64,000 bases of DNA from Pectobacterium atrosepticum (GTDB lineage: Bacteria; Pseudomonadota; Gammaproteobacteria; Enterobacterales; Enterobacteriaceae): contig CP036163.1 in the NCBI GenBank assembly GCA_019056595.1, positions 930,001 to 994,000 on the forward strand. The letters run 5' to 3'. The position numbers and the translations under genes are program-made. This document shows, piece after piece, positions 20,887 through 29,611 of the stretch (its first letter is position 1; the number at the start of each line of letters is the position of its first letter). Below the pieces are notes generated by a model, which saw only the letters and a program-made list of their open reading frames with translations, was not told the DNA's origin and searched no databases.

Positions 20887-21562
20887 AAAATTAATATTTA
20901 TTGAATAAATACAGATAGCTCCAATACTATTTTTCATAAAAAATACACATCTCTGGACAGACCATTTATATGCACTGGTGAGAAACTGCAGGTAGACATG
21001 CTCATCAAACCACATTCATCATGGCGCCGTCGAATTGGTCTAACCAGATACAGCGCGCCGTACCAGACTTCTGCACATGCTGATAGTAAAAACACGTCAT
21101 CCTTTACACCTCACCTTTCGCCGCACTTTTCCGTACCATAACCTGGTTTTTACATTCTCATGGCCTATAAAACCCAAGAGAATTACCGTTACTAAAATTA
21201 TGGTTTAATAGCAGCAACAGGAAATAATACAAGCCAGAACAAATTTTCCTGACGCCGAAGGCGGTATCGGCCTTTTGTAGATAATCTTTATATTTTCTAA
21301 CTTATGGTATCAATATCTATTTAATCGATCATTTCCTTATAATCTATCTATTTATAAGATACATGTATTTTATAAAAGTAAATATTGCATTTAGAATGTA
21401 ACAATAAAACCAAAAACAAATAATAACAATTTGTTATACATTTAAATAAATACTGCCTGGGTTTATGTGATATCGCTCGTTGGGAATATATATATGGGAT
21501 TAAAAATAGCGTGGGATAGACTTCTTTCCAGAGGTTTTTACTTTTTACACGAATGTCAGGCA

Positions 21563-21616
21563 TTGAGCAAAAAAGGCTCACCCAGCCACCTTTTCATCAA
21601 GATGCCTGGGTGATTT
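21563..21616 (-). terminator. Intrinsic terminator of the ribbon-helix-helix gene
   Basis: Read leftward: the stem TCACCCAGGC/GCTGGGTGA-type hairpin is followed by GCCTTTTTT. It lies about 55 nt after the stop of the gene at 21670-21951. Confidence 0.75.
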
Positions 21617-21669
21617 AATTTTATTATCTATTCTTGGAACCAATCAGCGTTCAGAATCACATTCCAGCA

Positions 21670-21951
21670 TTACTTTTTTTTGGAAGTCGCTTTGGATTTA
21701 CCTTTCAGCAATTCCCGGAGTTTCTTGAGTTCTTTCTGCGTCAATGGCGCTTCTGCACCCACTTCTTCCGTCCCCTGACTGTCCACCGATTCAGGAGACA
21801 GTTCTGAAGCTTGTTGGCTTTCATCAAAGCTTCTCAGCAGTCGGGCACTGACTTCTGCACTGAGGGATACTTCATTTTCTAGGGCAGCGGCTTTGATTTT
21901 TTCTTTCAGCTCTGGGGAAATTTTCAGGGACAGGCTAGATATCTCACTCAT
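21670..21951 (-). CDS. Small ribbon-helix-helix (Arc-like) protein
   Basis: This 93-residue protein has an N-terminal segment (SSLSLKISPELKEKIKAAAL followed by ENEVSLSAEVSARLLRSF) that fits the ribbon-helix-helix fold of Arc/MetJ-type DNA-binding proteins. The strand is SLSLKI, helix 1 is SPELKEKIKAAALEN and helix 2 is SLSAEVSARLLRSF. The middle is acidic (QGTEEVGAEA). The end is strongly basic (KKLRELLKGKSKATSKKK), perhaps a DNA-contacting tail. AAAGG lies 8 nt before the ATG. Antitoxins often use this fold, but no toxin gene is adjacent. Targets are unknown. Confidence 0.7.
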   Translation of the reverse strand: MSEISSLSLKISPELKEKIKAAALENEVSLSAEVSARLLRSFDESQQASELSPESVDSQGTEEVGAEAPLTQKELKKLRELLKGKSKATSKKK

Positions 21952-22109
21952 TTTATTACCTTTCTAATGGGGTAAAATAGTAAGCTATGACAGCTAGCCT
22001 ACAATGTCCATACTGAAATAAAAATTTAATATTTCTGTCACATAAATAATTTAATTAATTTATTAGCAAAGAGATTATTATTTCGCTATTTTAATTCTCC
22101 TGTCAGATG

Positions 22110-22409
22110 TTATGTATTCCCATTTTTCATTATCCAGTCGTCAATCATTTTTCTTGTCACATCGTCTTTGTAACAAATTGGCGTATAGCCGCCAACTCGA
22201 CTCCATGCGCTACGTTTACCACATTTGCTACCATTACGAGCTGAATTATAAGGACAAGGGCAATTACCGGAATAAGACGAAATCGATTCCTGAATAATCT
22301 TTTCTTTGATCTGCTCATCAGAAATCCGAGAACTTTTTGCCATACTAGGCGTAGAAACAGAAAGCAGGGCCACAGCACACACCATCGCAACAGCCAGCGT
22401 TGTTTTCAT
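22110..22409 (-). CDS. Small exported Cys-containing protein of unknown function
   Basis: This 99-residue precursor has a clear Sec signal peptide (MKTTLAVAMVCAVALLSVS, cleavage near SMA-KSS at about 24). The mature part of about 75 residues holds four Cys, in NCPCPYN, SKCGKR and PICYKD, which could form two disulfides. The central SAYSR/SAWSRxGGYxPxCY-type signature recurs, from memory, in uncharacterised periplasmic proteins of proteobacteria. I do not recognise a function. The start codon overlaps the stop of a five-codon upstream reading frame and lacks a Shine-Dalgarno of its own. Confidence 0.7.
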   Translation of the reverse strand: MKTTLAVAMVCAVALLSVSTPSMAKSSRISDEQIKEKIIQESISSYSGNCPCPYNSARNGSKCGKRSAWSRVGGYTPICYKDDVTRKMIDDWIMKNGNT

Positions 22410-22564
22410 ACCGGAGGTCTCATTTTAACCAGAGGATACTAACTGTAGTACAAAATACGCACCGCAGAATGGGACATCCCTGCTACCCATTAGGGGTTAA
22501 AAAATTGATCATAAAATATTAACAACATAAAATGCAGACGCTTCGAGGATAAAAGGAAACAACC

Positions 22565-22750
22565 GTGCCACATCACTCCTTCTGGGAACTCATAAAACTA
22601 ACCTACATGATCGGTTTTGTCGTTTCCCTGTTCGTTACTTTCTTGTTAAGTAAAGACAAATCCCTGTTCATCCGATTTTTTGCTTCGTTAATAGTCGGTC
22701 TAACCTGGCCGTTGAGCTTTCCTGTCGTCCTGCTGTTCTCCATTTTTTGA
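22565..22750 (+). CDS. Orphan GhoT/OrtT-family membrane toxin (putative)
   Basis: This 61-residue inner-membrane peptide starts with GTG, with AAGGA about 8 nt upstream. Two hydrophobic helices span about residues 13-28 and 36-60. The C-terminal half, ASLIVGLTWPLSFPVVLLFS, matches the hallmark of E. coli GhoT and OrtT (SAFLVGxTWPMSxPVALLFSLF). These small toxins damage membrane potential; OrtT acts in stringent-response conditions without an antitoxin, whereas GhoT is paired with the RNase antitoxin GhoS. No GhoS-like gene is adjacent, so the orphan OrtT type is more likely. The function is inferred from the motif. Confidence 0.8.
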   Translation: MPHHSFWELIKLTYMIGFVVSLFVTFLLSKDKSLFIRFFASLIVGLTWPLSFPVVLLFSIF

Positions 22751-22833
22751 AGCAGCACTCTCTTCCCAGACAACATGCTTTATGGCTCAATGCAGCAACG
22801 CCTATACTCGCCTTTTAGAGGAAAAGCCCCACG

Positions 22834-23340
22834 ATGAGTAATATTCTGATCAGCGCCTGTCTTTCCGGCTTTCCCGTTCGTTATAACGGTACTGAAAAGA
22901 AATCTGTCGGCGACTATCTCATCCAGTGGCGCAAACAGGCGAGGCTGATTACGTTTTGTCCGGAATTGGCCGCAGGTTTCCCAACCCCTAGACCTTCAGC
23001 AGAGATTATTCCGGCTTCTGGTAGCAATTCGGTTATCAAGGCTGGAGCCAAAGTTGTCGAAGCCACCGGCGGCGATGTGACCGAGCGTTATATTCTGGGA
23101 GCCTGGCTAACGCTGCAAATGGCGCAACAGCATAACTGCCGCTTCGCTCTCCTTACGGAAGGAAGCCCATCCTGTGGCAGCAACATCATATACAGCGGGC
23201 GATTTGATGGTTCACAAACGGCAGGCAATGGTGTTACCGCAGAGTTGCTGCGTCACCACGGTATCGAAGTGTTTTCCGATCGCGATATCGAGCGGTTGAT
23301 CGAACGCGTTGAATATTGCGATCGCCATGCTAACGCATAG
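22834..23340 (+). CDS. DUF523 family protein
   Basis: This 168-residue cytosolic protein of the DUF523 family starts SNILISACLSGFPVRYNGT. Conserved features are the N-terminal Cys in ACLSG, FCPELAAGFPTPRPSAEI and the Cys in LLTEGSPSCGS. These conserved Cys and acidic residues suggest a metal or cofactor site, but no activity is known to me. GAGG at 22820-22823 serves as a ribosome-binding site. It converges with the UspF-like gene; a hairpin (CGCTGCTGC/GCAGCAGCG, 23344-23379) lies between them. Confidence 0.88.
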   Translation: MSNILISACLSGFPVRYNGTEKKSVGDYLIQWRKQARLITFCPELAAGFPTPRPSAEIIPASGSNSVIKAGAKVVEATGGDVTERYILGAWLTLQMAQQHNCRFALLTEGSPSCGSNIIYSGRFDGSQTAGNGVTAELLRHHGIEVFSDRDIERLIERVEYCDRHANA

Positions 23341-23343
23341 CGT

Positions 23344-23379
23344 CGCTGCTGCCCGTCACAACACCCAAACGCAGCAGCG
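23344..23379. terminator. Hairpin between converging DUF523 and usp genes
   Basis: A perfect 9-bp stem CGCTGCTGC/GCAGCAGCG encloses an 18-nt loop. No strong T run follows on either side, so it may be a weak terminator or only an mRNA 3' end stabiliser. Confidence 0.45.
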
Positions 23380-23388
23380 TTATAAAAA

Positions 23389-23817
23389 CTAACGGACAAC
23401 GAGGACTGACATTTTCGCATGGCGAACGATAGCAGCAGCATTTGAGCCAAGCAGATAGGTTTTCACATCCGGTCGGCGTGAACCGATGACGATCAAATCT
23501 GCATTAATCTCCTCCGCCAGCGATAGCACCTCATCTCTTGCCGATCCGAAGCTGACGCTGCATGACAAACGCGATACAGGAAGATCGATTGTTTTCATCA
23601 GTGATTTAAGCTTGTCATTCGCTTTCACCACTGCTTCATTCTCAAACTCTTTGATACCAAAAGAATAAGCAGATAAAAATGCCGATGCATCAGGAAGGGA
23701 ATGAAAGAGGTGTATTGCAGCACCCGACATTTTGGCCAACCTGACTGCATGCGTAAGCGCGTGTTTGGTGAGTTCATCTTCTTCTATATCTACTGGCACC
23801 AGAATGCTCGTGTACAT
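23389..23817 (-). CDS. Universal stress protein, UspF-like
   Basis: This 142-residue cytosolic UspA-superfamily protein has the Rossmann-like fold and the nucleotide-binding end motif. The first strand is SILVPVDI. The loop IVIGSRRPDVKTYLLGSNAA followed by AIVRHAKMSVLVV is almost the same as in E. coli UspF, which belongs to the ATP-binding class (G-2X-G-9X-G-S/T pattern). It probably supports survival under stress; the exact action is not known. The ATG at 23817 has AGAGG 6 nt upstream, so it is preferred to the GTG two codons earlier. Confidence 0.9.
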   Translation of the reverse strand: MYTSILVPVDIEEDELTKHALTHAVRLAKMSGAAIHLFHSLPDASAFLSAYSFGIKEFENEAVVKANDKLKSLMKTIDLPVSRLSCSVSFGSARDEVLSLAEEINADLIVIGSRRPDVKTYLLGSNAAAIVRHAKMSVLVVR

Positions 23818-23981
23818 AATCACCTCTCCCCAGCGTAGATAACTGATTACCTGTCAGTATGTAAGAAGCGTAGTCTGCTCGTCGTCAGTAGAATATGATC
23901 CCGTTCACTTTTACGTATGTTGCCCGCAATTTTTAACCAGATAGACGCATAACCGGGCACCATTAACTCATCAATTTACGT

Positions 23982-24437
23982 TTAAAGCGAGCGGGTATAA
24001 ATGCGTGACGACTCACCCCAAGGGTGATAACCCATCCCAGTTAAGTGGAACCCATAGCGTTCATAAAAATCGAGCAGTTCAGTGCATAAGTGCAGCTGAG
24101 AAAAACCAGCGCGGTGGGTTTGCTGAACAACGTATTCGATCAACTGCCCCGCATAACCCTTGCCACGATGACTCTCTTCAACATAAAGCGCACACAGCCA
24201 CGGGTAAAGATCCATACGGCTGATGAAATCATTGGTAATTAATCCTGCACCACCAATGATATCCCCCTCTTTTTCCATCAAATACCAATCAGGCAATGGA
24301 TTTTCAGCATCAATGCAGTGGCTGATACAATCTTCATAAAGAATCAATGTTTCATCCGACGCCCAGTGGCGTTGGAAATAGTGGATCGCCCGGTCTTTGT
24401 ATTCGGGGCGATTTCTGACAGAAATAATATTCAGCAT
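23982..24437 (-). CDS. GNAT family N-acetyltransferase
   Basis: This 151-residue acetyl-CoA-dependent acyltransferase has the GNAT signature: strand GGAGLITNDFI, then CALYVEESHRGKGYAGQLIE, where RGKGYAG is the pyrophosphate-binding loop, and a last strand HLCTELLDFYERYGF. The substrate is unknown. The ATG at 24437 follows the stop of the isochorismatase-like gene by 4 nt, so the two are cotranscribed; an in-frame ATG further upstream would overlap that gene and is not chosen. Confidence 0.88.
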   Translation of the reverse strand: MLNIISVRNRPEYKDRAIHYFQRHWASDETLILYEDCISHCIDAENPLPDWYLMEKEGDIIGGAGLITNDFISRMDLYPWLCALYVEESHRGKGYAGQLIEYVVQQTHRAGFSQLHLCTELLDFYERYGFHLTGMGYHPWGESSRIYTRSL

Positions 24438-24441
24438 GGGG

Positions 24442-24966
24442 CTAGCGGCTCGCATTCCATGAAGCAACAATGTTTTCCGTTGTTTCTACCGTAATCGTGT
24501 TACCCGGAATAATAAAATCCCGCCACACATTATTGTAATGCGTGATTAGTTGCTCTGCTTTCAACTCACCGCGATTAGCCGTCGTGTGTGCATCAGAAGC
24601 AATCGTCAACGCATAACCACGGCTAGCCGCATTTTTAATGGTTGCATCAACGCAATAATCCGTCGCACATCCGCAAATCGTCAGGTGATTAACACCCAAA
24701 TCAGCCAACACATCGGCCAACGACGTACGATAAAACGCATCGCACGCTGTTTTTGTTATCGACATACTGCCCTCTGGCTGGTGCAGCTCAGGTAATAACT
24801 GCCATCCCTCGCCGCCTGACAGCATTCCATCCCCTTCGTGCTGAATAAAAATCGTCCGATCTGCTGCACCTGAAAGCTGGTTTATCAATGCGACGGTCTG
24901 CGTTTGTCGCGCTCTTGGCATTGCAAACACTGCATTCTGCATATCAATGGCTATCAAAACCTGCAT
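24442..24966 (-). CDS. Isochorismatase-like cysteine hydrolase
   Basis: This 174-residue cytosolic hydrolase belongs to the isochorismatase/nicotinamidase superfamily. The catalytic triad is visible: Asp in IAIDMQNAVF, a Lys in SITKTACDAF, and the nucleophile Cys in CGCATDYCVDATI (second catalytic loop). The cis-peptide strand precedes that Cys. The substrate is unknown. The ATG at 24964-24966 with AAGGA 7 nt upstream is chosen; the open frame reaches 25026 but the extra 20 residues are unlike the family. It is followed by a GNAT gene 4 bp downstream. Confidence 0.88.
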   Translation of the reverse strand: MQVLIAIDMQNAVFAMPRARQTQTVALINQLSGAADRTIFIQHEGDGMLSGGEGWQLLPELHQPEGSMSITKTACDAFYRTSLADVLADLGVNHLTICGCATDYCVDATIKNAASRGYALTIASDAHTTANRGELKAEQLITHYNNVWRDFIIPGNTITVETTENIVASWNASR

Positions 24967-25049
24967 CTTTTTTTCCTTATTTTGGCGCTTAACATCATCA
25001 TCACGAAGGCAACAGCTTGCTATCACTCACCCCAGCCATTCGGCTGCTG

Positions 25050-25472
25050 CTAAATCATGTCCACTATACCATGAGGATAAAAATTGATTTCCCCGGAGCG
25101 CAGCAAATCAATATCAAACCAACGGGTCACGATCGGAACGCCGTTTGTCTCTATACCATGGATGATATCTTGCTGATAAAGCAACTCATCTTGAAAGCGA
25201 GCTTCATAGACAAAGACAATTTCATGCCCTGGCTTGCCATTGCAGGAAAAGATATTCTCTGAAACGCCCAACAGCGAAAAGTCACTGGTCGCTGCGCTAA
25301 TTTCTTCCTGAACTTCCCTCTCCGCCGCCGCCTGCGACGATTCACCAAACTCGATGCCACCACCGAGAGGCAAAACATAGTGCTCATCTTTTATGGGGTC
25401 ATACCCTTCAGCTAACAGAATCTTGCCATCGTTTCGGAAAAGACAAACTGCTTTTGCTCTGATCTTTTGCAT
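25050..25472 (-). CDS. Nudix hydrolase
   Basis: This 140-residue pyrophosphohydrolase has a complete Nudix box, GGGIEFGESSQAAAEREVQE followed by EIS, fitting GX5EX7REUXEEXGU except for the final Gly. Such enzymes clear nucleoside diphosphates linked to other moieties; the substrate cannot be assigned. GGAG lies 8 nt before the ATG. It sits 83 bp upstream of the isochorismatase-like gene on the same strand and may be part of that transcript. Confidence 0.88.
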   Translation of the reverse strand: MQKIRAKAVCLFRNDGKILLAEGYDPIKDEHYVLPLGGGIEFGESSQAAAEREVQEEISAATSDFSLLGVSENIFSCNGKPGHEIVFVYEARFQDELLYQQDIIHGIETNGVPIVTRWFDIDLLRSGEINFYPHGIVDMI

Positions 25473-25953
25473 GCCGACGCTCCAGGTAAACTACGGTGCC
25501 ATTCTCAATAAACAGGTTTTGATAAAAAGACATTTTTTGATAAACGGCACGTGCTACAGAAAAATGTCATCTCCTAGTACAGATCAAAATCCTATCGACT
25601 TAATCAAAATGCATTAATAGTCTTTATGTCCAGTTAATCTATTTCCCGGCCTCTTTTCATCTCGTCATGTTTAACTTATTGAAGTTATACACCTCGCATA
25701 ATTATTTCAGACATAATATTTGTGGGAAAAGATAAATTCATATTTATCCACCTGACCATTGATCGCCGTCATCCTTTCACGCTCGGGCGAGCCGCTGAGT
25801 AACGCAGTGTTTATTTATCTTATCGACTGGTTTTATGCGTATGATCGACTAAAGTTAACTAACCATTTCTTCATGTCTGGCGGACCGCGGATTCCTACTG
25901 TCTGGCAGGGTGTGTATTGACCATGTCAGAAAGCGCGAAAGGGAGAAGATGCA
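25473..25953. other. Intergenic region, Nudix gene to ymgB-like gene
   Basis: These 481 bp lie between divergent genes. No gene is supported; a 74-codon frame at 25393-25617 runs opposite to the Nudix gene and has no ribosome-binding site. AT content is high from 25500 to 25750. Promoters for both flanking genes are expected here but not assigned. Confidence 0.6.
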
Positions 25954-26208
25954 ATGAATTCAGAGGTACCTCAAAACGAGCGCCCGATATCTAATGTCCT
26001 CGGCATTGATTCCCACATCAGTGACATGGAAATGCTCGGCAACATTGTGGAAGAAATCATCCAATCCGGCCATTCCGTCAGCAACAAGGCCATCATCGCT
26101 AAATTAATTCACAAAATTGAAACAGAAGCCAACACCGCTTTTCAGGAAAAATATCGAACCCTGCTGGATTTGATAGTTTATAAAACTCAGGATGATTTCC
26201 TGATTTAA
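25954..26208 (+). CDS. YmgB/AriR-family small regulator
   Basis: This 84-residue cytosolic protein matches the two-helix pattern of the E. coli YmgB (AriR), YmgA and YcgZ family in NIVEEIIQSGHSVSNKAIIA (compare the family motif xxGxxVNNKxIIxxLIHxLE), followed by KLIHKIETEAN and a long C-terminal helix ending in DDFLI. Family members link biofilm, acid resistance and Rcs signalling. Their DNA-binding role is debated. GGGAGAAG upstream at 25940-25947 is the ribosome-binding site. Assignment is by pattern, not by a search. Confidence 0.75.
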   Translation: MNSEVPQNERPISNVLGIDSHISDMEMLGNIVEEIIQSGHSVSNKAIIAKLIHKIETEANTAFQEKYRTLLDLIVYKTQDDFLI

Positions 26209-26589
26209 TATCCCGTAAATATATTCAACCATCACCTCGGTAAGATATGTATATCTGCTGGATATTTTTTATTTAACTAACGGTACCGTCGATAATGAAT
26301 AGACCGGTACGGAGGAGTCAAAATACCTTCACTTCTATATTTTGGTTATCCATTATGAATGGATATATTCAAAATCAGGTATGATATATATTTATTTTTT
26401 GCTAATCGTTAGCATTCATTTCCGAATGAATAAGTGATGAAAGACTCCCGCACGACACTCGCACAGATTTAAACAACTTAGTACATTCTGACCCAAACAG
26501 AAATAAAAACACCACAATGCAAAACGCGATGTCGGATTCGACAGCGGAAACGAAAACGGGCTAGCCTAAGCTAACCCGTTGAATTTTTT
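26209..26589. other. AT-rich region between the ymgB-like gene and tRNA-Ser
   Basis: These 381 bp hold no gene. Short inverted repeats are visible: ATCCAT/ATGGAT near 26348-26364 and GCTAA/TTAGC near 26401-26413. A hairpin with CGGGCTAGC/GCTAACCCG-like arms at about 26555-26580 lies just behind the tRNA gene read leftward, followed by T-rich sequence in neither direction. Confidence 0.55.
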
Positions 26590-26677
26590 TGGCGGAGGAG
26601 TAGAGATTCGAACTCTAGAACACTTTCGCGTCGCCGGTTTTCAAGACCGGTGCCTTCAACCACTCGGCCACTCCTCC
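26590..26677 (-). tRNA. serT: tRNA-Ser (anticodon UGA)
   Basis: Read leftward, this 88-nt type II tRNA has acceptor stem GGAGGAG/CTCCTCC, G discriminator and encoded CCA. The anticodon loop is CTTGAAA with TGA anticodon. The T arm contains GTTCGAATC, and a long variable arm is present. It reads UCA and other UCN codons. The adjacency to yccA-tusE is as in E. coli. Confidence 0.97.
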
Positions 26678-26689
26678 GCAATGACGCGA

Positions 26690-26718
26690 ACTATAAACAG
26701 TGTGTAGGATCTTGTAAA
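26690..26718 (-). promoter_or_regulatory. Promoter of tRNA-Ser(UGA)
   Basis: Read leftward: TTTACA at 26718-26713, a 17-bp spacer, TATAGT at 26695-26690. A GC-rich discriminator (TCGCG) follows, typical of stringently controlled stable-RNA promoters. Confidence 0.8.
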
Positions 26719-26965
26719 GCATCACAGCGCTCAATTGCCTGAAAAACAACCTAATGAAACGTAATTGAACGCAAAATCGTCATGCGATGCATGAAATAGA
26801 GCAATTTATCCCCACCCTCATACGAATTGCAGGACAAAACACGAACGCTAACACGGAGTATGACGAATTTGCAGAGTAAAGAAGGGTAAAACATCTTTAA
26901 TAACGTTCTGCAACTATTTATTCTTTGACGTTGGATAATAGCACCCTGAAGAGAGAGTCGCTGAT

Positions 26966-27625
26966 ATGGATCGTATTGTTGTTTCCTCTACCCGTGAAAG
27001 TTCACTACTCAGCACTCACAAAGTGCTGCGTAATACCTATTTCCTGCTGTCGCTGACGCTGGGTTTTTCTGCCATTACTGCAACGGCAAGTACTGTACTT
27101 AACCTGCCCGCCCCTGGCTTAATTCTGATGCTAGTTGGGTTTTATGGTCTGATGTTCCTGACGCATAAACTGGCGAACAGCCCTGCTGGTATTTTGGCGA
27201 CATTCGCACTGACTGGGTTTATGGGTTATACGCTAGGCCCAATTTTAAGCTCACTGATTTCTTCCGGTGCAGGCGACATTGTCATGTTGGCGTTGGGCGG
27301 TACGGCACTGGTGTTCTTCTGCTGTTCAGCCTATGTATTAACGACACGTAAGGATATGTCCTTCTTGTCTGGCATGATGATGGCAGGATTCGTTGTACTG
27401 ATTGTTGCCGTCATTGCCAATCTGTTCCTACAGATCCCAGCCTTGCATCTGGCTATCAGCACCCTGTTTATTCTATTTTCTGCGGGTGCCATCCTGTGGG
27501 AAACCAGTAACATCATTCACGGTGGCGAAACCAACTACATCCGGGCGACGGTTAGCCTGTATGTCGCGATATACAATATCTTCGTTAGCCTGTTGAGCAT
27601 TCTGGGCATCATGCGTAACGACTAA
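26966..27625 (+). CDS. yccA: FtsH protease modulator YccA (BAX inhibitor-1 family)
   Basis: This 219-residue inner-membrane protein has seven predicted helices, an N-terminal cytosolic tail ([20 protein letters not shown]) and the Bax inhibitor-1 fold. In E. coli it binds FtsH with HflKC and slows degradation of other membrane proteins, guarding jammed SecY. Length and sequence match E. coli YccA, including [25 protein letters not shown] at 26949-26955 precedes the ATG. It is followed by its own terminator, then tusE. Confidence 0.96.
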   Translation: MDRIVVSSTRESSLLSTHKVLRNTYFLLSLTLGFSAITATASTVLNLPAPGLILMLVGFYGLMFLTHKLANSPAGILATFALTGFMGYTLGPILSSLISSGAGDIVMLALGGTALVFFCCSAYVLTTRKDMSFLSGMMMAGFVVLIVAVIANLFLQIPALHLAISTLFILFSAGAILWETSNIIHGGETNYIRATVSLYVAIYNIFVSLLSILGIMRND

Positions 27626-27646
27626 AGCGCGTTTATCGCAACACCG

Positions 27647-27672
27647 AAAGCCCCATTTGGGGCTTTTTTTTT
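27647..27672 (+). terminator. yccA intrinsic terminator
   Basis: The stem AAAGCCCC/GGGGCTTT has an ATTT loop and is followed by a run of T. It lies 21 nt after the stop. Confidence 0.92.
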
Positions 27673-27765
27673 GGTTCACGCTAATACGCGATGAACCTTT
27701 TTTATTCCGGCACAGACAGCAAAATTTGTTAAACTGTGGGCTGAGATATCGCAGGCGGAGAGAAA

Positions 27766-28095
27766 ATGTTGGAGTTTGAAGGGCGAACGATCGCCACAGA
27801 CGCGCAGGGTTACCTGATGGACAGTACAGCATGGAGTGAAGCGTTGGCTCCCGTGTTGGCTGAACAGGAAGGCATCGCGTTGACAGAACCGCATTGGGAA
27901 GTCGTCCGGTTTGTGCGAAACTTTTATCAGGAGTTCAACACCTCACCCGCTATACGCATGTTGGTTAAAGCGATGGCACAGAAGTACGGTGAAGAGAAAG
28001 GAAATAGCCGCTACTTGTATAAACTTTTTCCCAAAGGCCCAGCAAAGCAGGCAACCAAAATAGCTGGCTTACCCAAACCAGTGAAGTGCATCTAA
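27766..28095 (+). CDS. tusE: Sulfurtransferase TusE
   Basis: TusE is the last sulfur carrier of the Tus relay. It accepts persulfide from TusBCD and passes it to MnmA for 2-thiolation of uridine 34 in tRNA-Glu, -Gln and -Lys. The 109-residue protein has the DsrC-like fold. The active Cys is the penultimate residue (LPKPVKCI), as in E. coli. The stretch [20 protein letters not shown] is nearly identical to E. coli. GGAG at 27756-27759 is the ribosome-binding site. It converges with acyP, with 11 bp between stops. Confidence 0.96.
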   Translation: MLEFEGRTIATDAQGYLMDSTAWSEALAPVLAEQEGIALTEPHWEVVRFVRNFYQEFNTSPAIRMLVKAMAQKYGEEKGNSRYLYKLFPKGPAKQATKIAGLPKPVKCI

Positions 28096-28106
28096 CTTCC
28101 CCAGTA

Positions 28107-28385
28107 TCAATAGCGGATCGTAAAACCTTTATAGTCCGTCTTGCCATGTGGCTCAATAAGCACCTTATCAACTCTGGCGCTTCGTGGGCCACCTTGCTTC
28201 AGCCACTCAATCAACATCTCTACCGCATGAGGCTCTCCGCTTGCCACGACTTCTACACTGCCATCATCACAATTGCGCGCATACCCACTGAGCTCCAGTT
28301 GCGCAGCCTGACGTTGCGTGCTGTAACGAAAGCCCACGCCCTGAACCACACCGTAGACATAAGCCGCTGTCGCTACCTTGTCCAT
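28107..28385 (-). CDS. acyP: Acylphosphatase
   Basis: This 92-residue enzyme hydrolyses acyl phosphates such as carbamoyl or acetyl phosphate. Catalytic elements are the phosphate-binding loop [12 protein letters not shown], where Arg is essential, and the Asn in [11 protein letters not shown]. The ATG at 28385 has GGGGGA a few bases upstream. A longer frame to 28421 adds residues outside the fold and is not chosen. In E. coli rlmI lies between this gene and hspQ; here it does not. Confidence 0.94.
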   Translation of the reverse strand: MDKVATAAYVYGVVQGVGFRYSTQRQAAQLELSGYARNCDDGSVEVVASGEPHAVEMLIEWLKQGGPRSARVDKVLIEPHGKTDYKGFTIRY

Positions 28386-28471
28386 ATTTCCCCCTTCTCG
28401 GCCCAAGCAGCCAAACAACATTTCATTAGCCGGACTGTATCTTCTAAAAATTTACACCATACTGTTAATAA

Positions 28472-28921
<450 letters not shown>

Positions 28922-29002
28922 CATCCACCAACAGTAGATACGGGTCACCACAGTCAGGCATTGGCGATGTTGTGATATTCAGCATCGCCCAGCGCCTACG
29001 AC

Positions 29003-29416
29003 CTATTTATCCAAACCCAGCCGTGGGATTTCAATTTTCGGGCAACGGTCCATCACGACTTTCAGCCCGGCATCGTGAGCCAAAATCGCCGCCTGTTCAT
29101 TAATAACGCCGATCTGCAACCACAGTACGGAAGCACCGATGGCGATGGCCTCTTTGGCGACCTCATAAGCCGCTTCCGGCTGACGAAACACATCGACCAT
29201 ATCAACGGATTTAGGAATATCCGCTAAGCTGGCATACGCTTTTTGGCCCAAGAGTGTCTGCCCGGCCAGATTGGGGCTAACGGGGATAACGTCGTAGCCC
29301 TGCTCAAGTAAATACGCCATGACGCCATAACTCGGACGAGATAACTTATCGCTGGCCCCCACCAATGCAATGGTTTTTACCGTTTTCAGCACAGATTCAA
29401 TATCACCGTCATTCAT
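29003..29416 (-). CDS. yccU: CoA-binding domain protein YccU
   Basis: This 137-residue cytosolic protein consists of one Rossmann-like CoA-binding domain of the type found in succinyl-CoA synthetase alpha. The loop [20 protein letters not shown] carries the glycine-rich nucleotide contact; other conserved parts are [23 protein letters not shown] and the C-terminal [11 protein letters not shown]. The function is not established. It converges with hspQ. Confidence 0.92.
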   Translation of the reverse strand: MNDGDIESVLKTVKTIALVGASDKLSRPSYGVMAYLLEQGYDVIPVSPNLAGQTLLGQKAYASLADIPKSVDMVDVFRQPEAAYEVAKEAIAIGASVLWLQIGVINEQAAILAHDAGLKVVMDRCPKIEIPRLGLDK

Positions 29417-29611
29417 GCTCTTCAGCCTCTCTTACGTGATTTATTAGAGTGTATCGCACATTCCAAGAATAGCGGAAAATGGCGCAAGGACCCCACAGCC
29501 TGATGTCGCACGGAACGAAAAATGCCATAACAGCCTGTTTCAAATTGAAACCTTTGACACATTCAGACAATTCCTCAACAATACTCAAATTACGTGCTAT
29601 CTGGGAAAATT

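Larger units (their letters stand above)
20837..21669. other. AT-rich non-coding region upstream of the chemoreceptor
   Basis: This 833-bp stretch has no supportable gene. It holds a candidate sigma-28-type promoter next to the chemoreceptor gene and a terminator at its left-reading right end. A 77-codon open frame at 21348-21581 has no ribosome-binding site and odd composition, and is not called. The segment near 21000-21300 is less AT-rich and may be decayed sequence. Confidence 0.6.

Noticed and set aside
21348-21581. 77-codon reading frame in an AT-rich gap
   Set aside because: No ribosome-binding site, biased composition (Tyr, Phe, Leu) typical of AT-rich noise, and no family features.
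26348-26413. Inverted repeats between the ymgB-like gene and tRNA-Ser as an attachment site or operator
   Set aside because: The repeats are short (5-6 bp arms) in AT-rich DNA, and no integrase or duplicated tRNA end is present.
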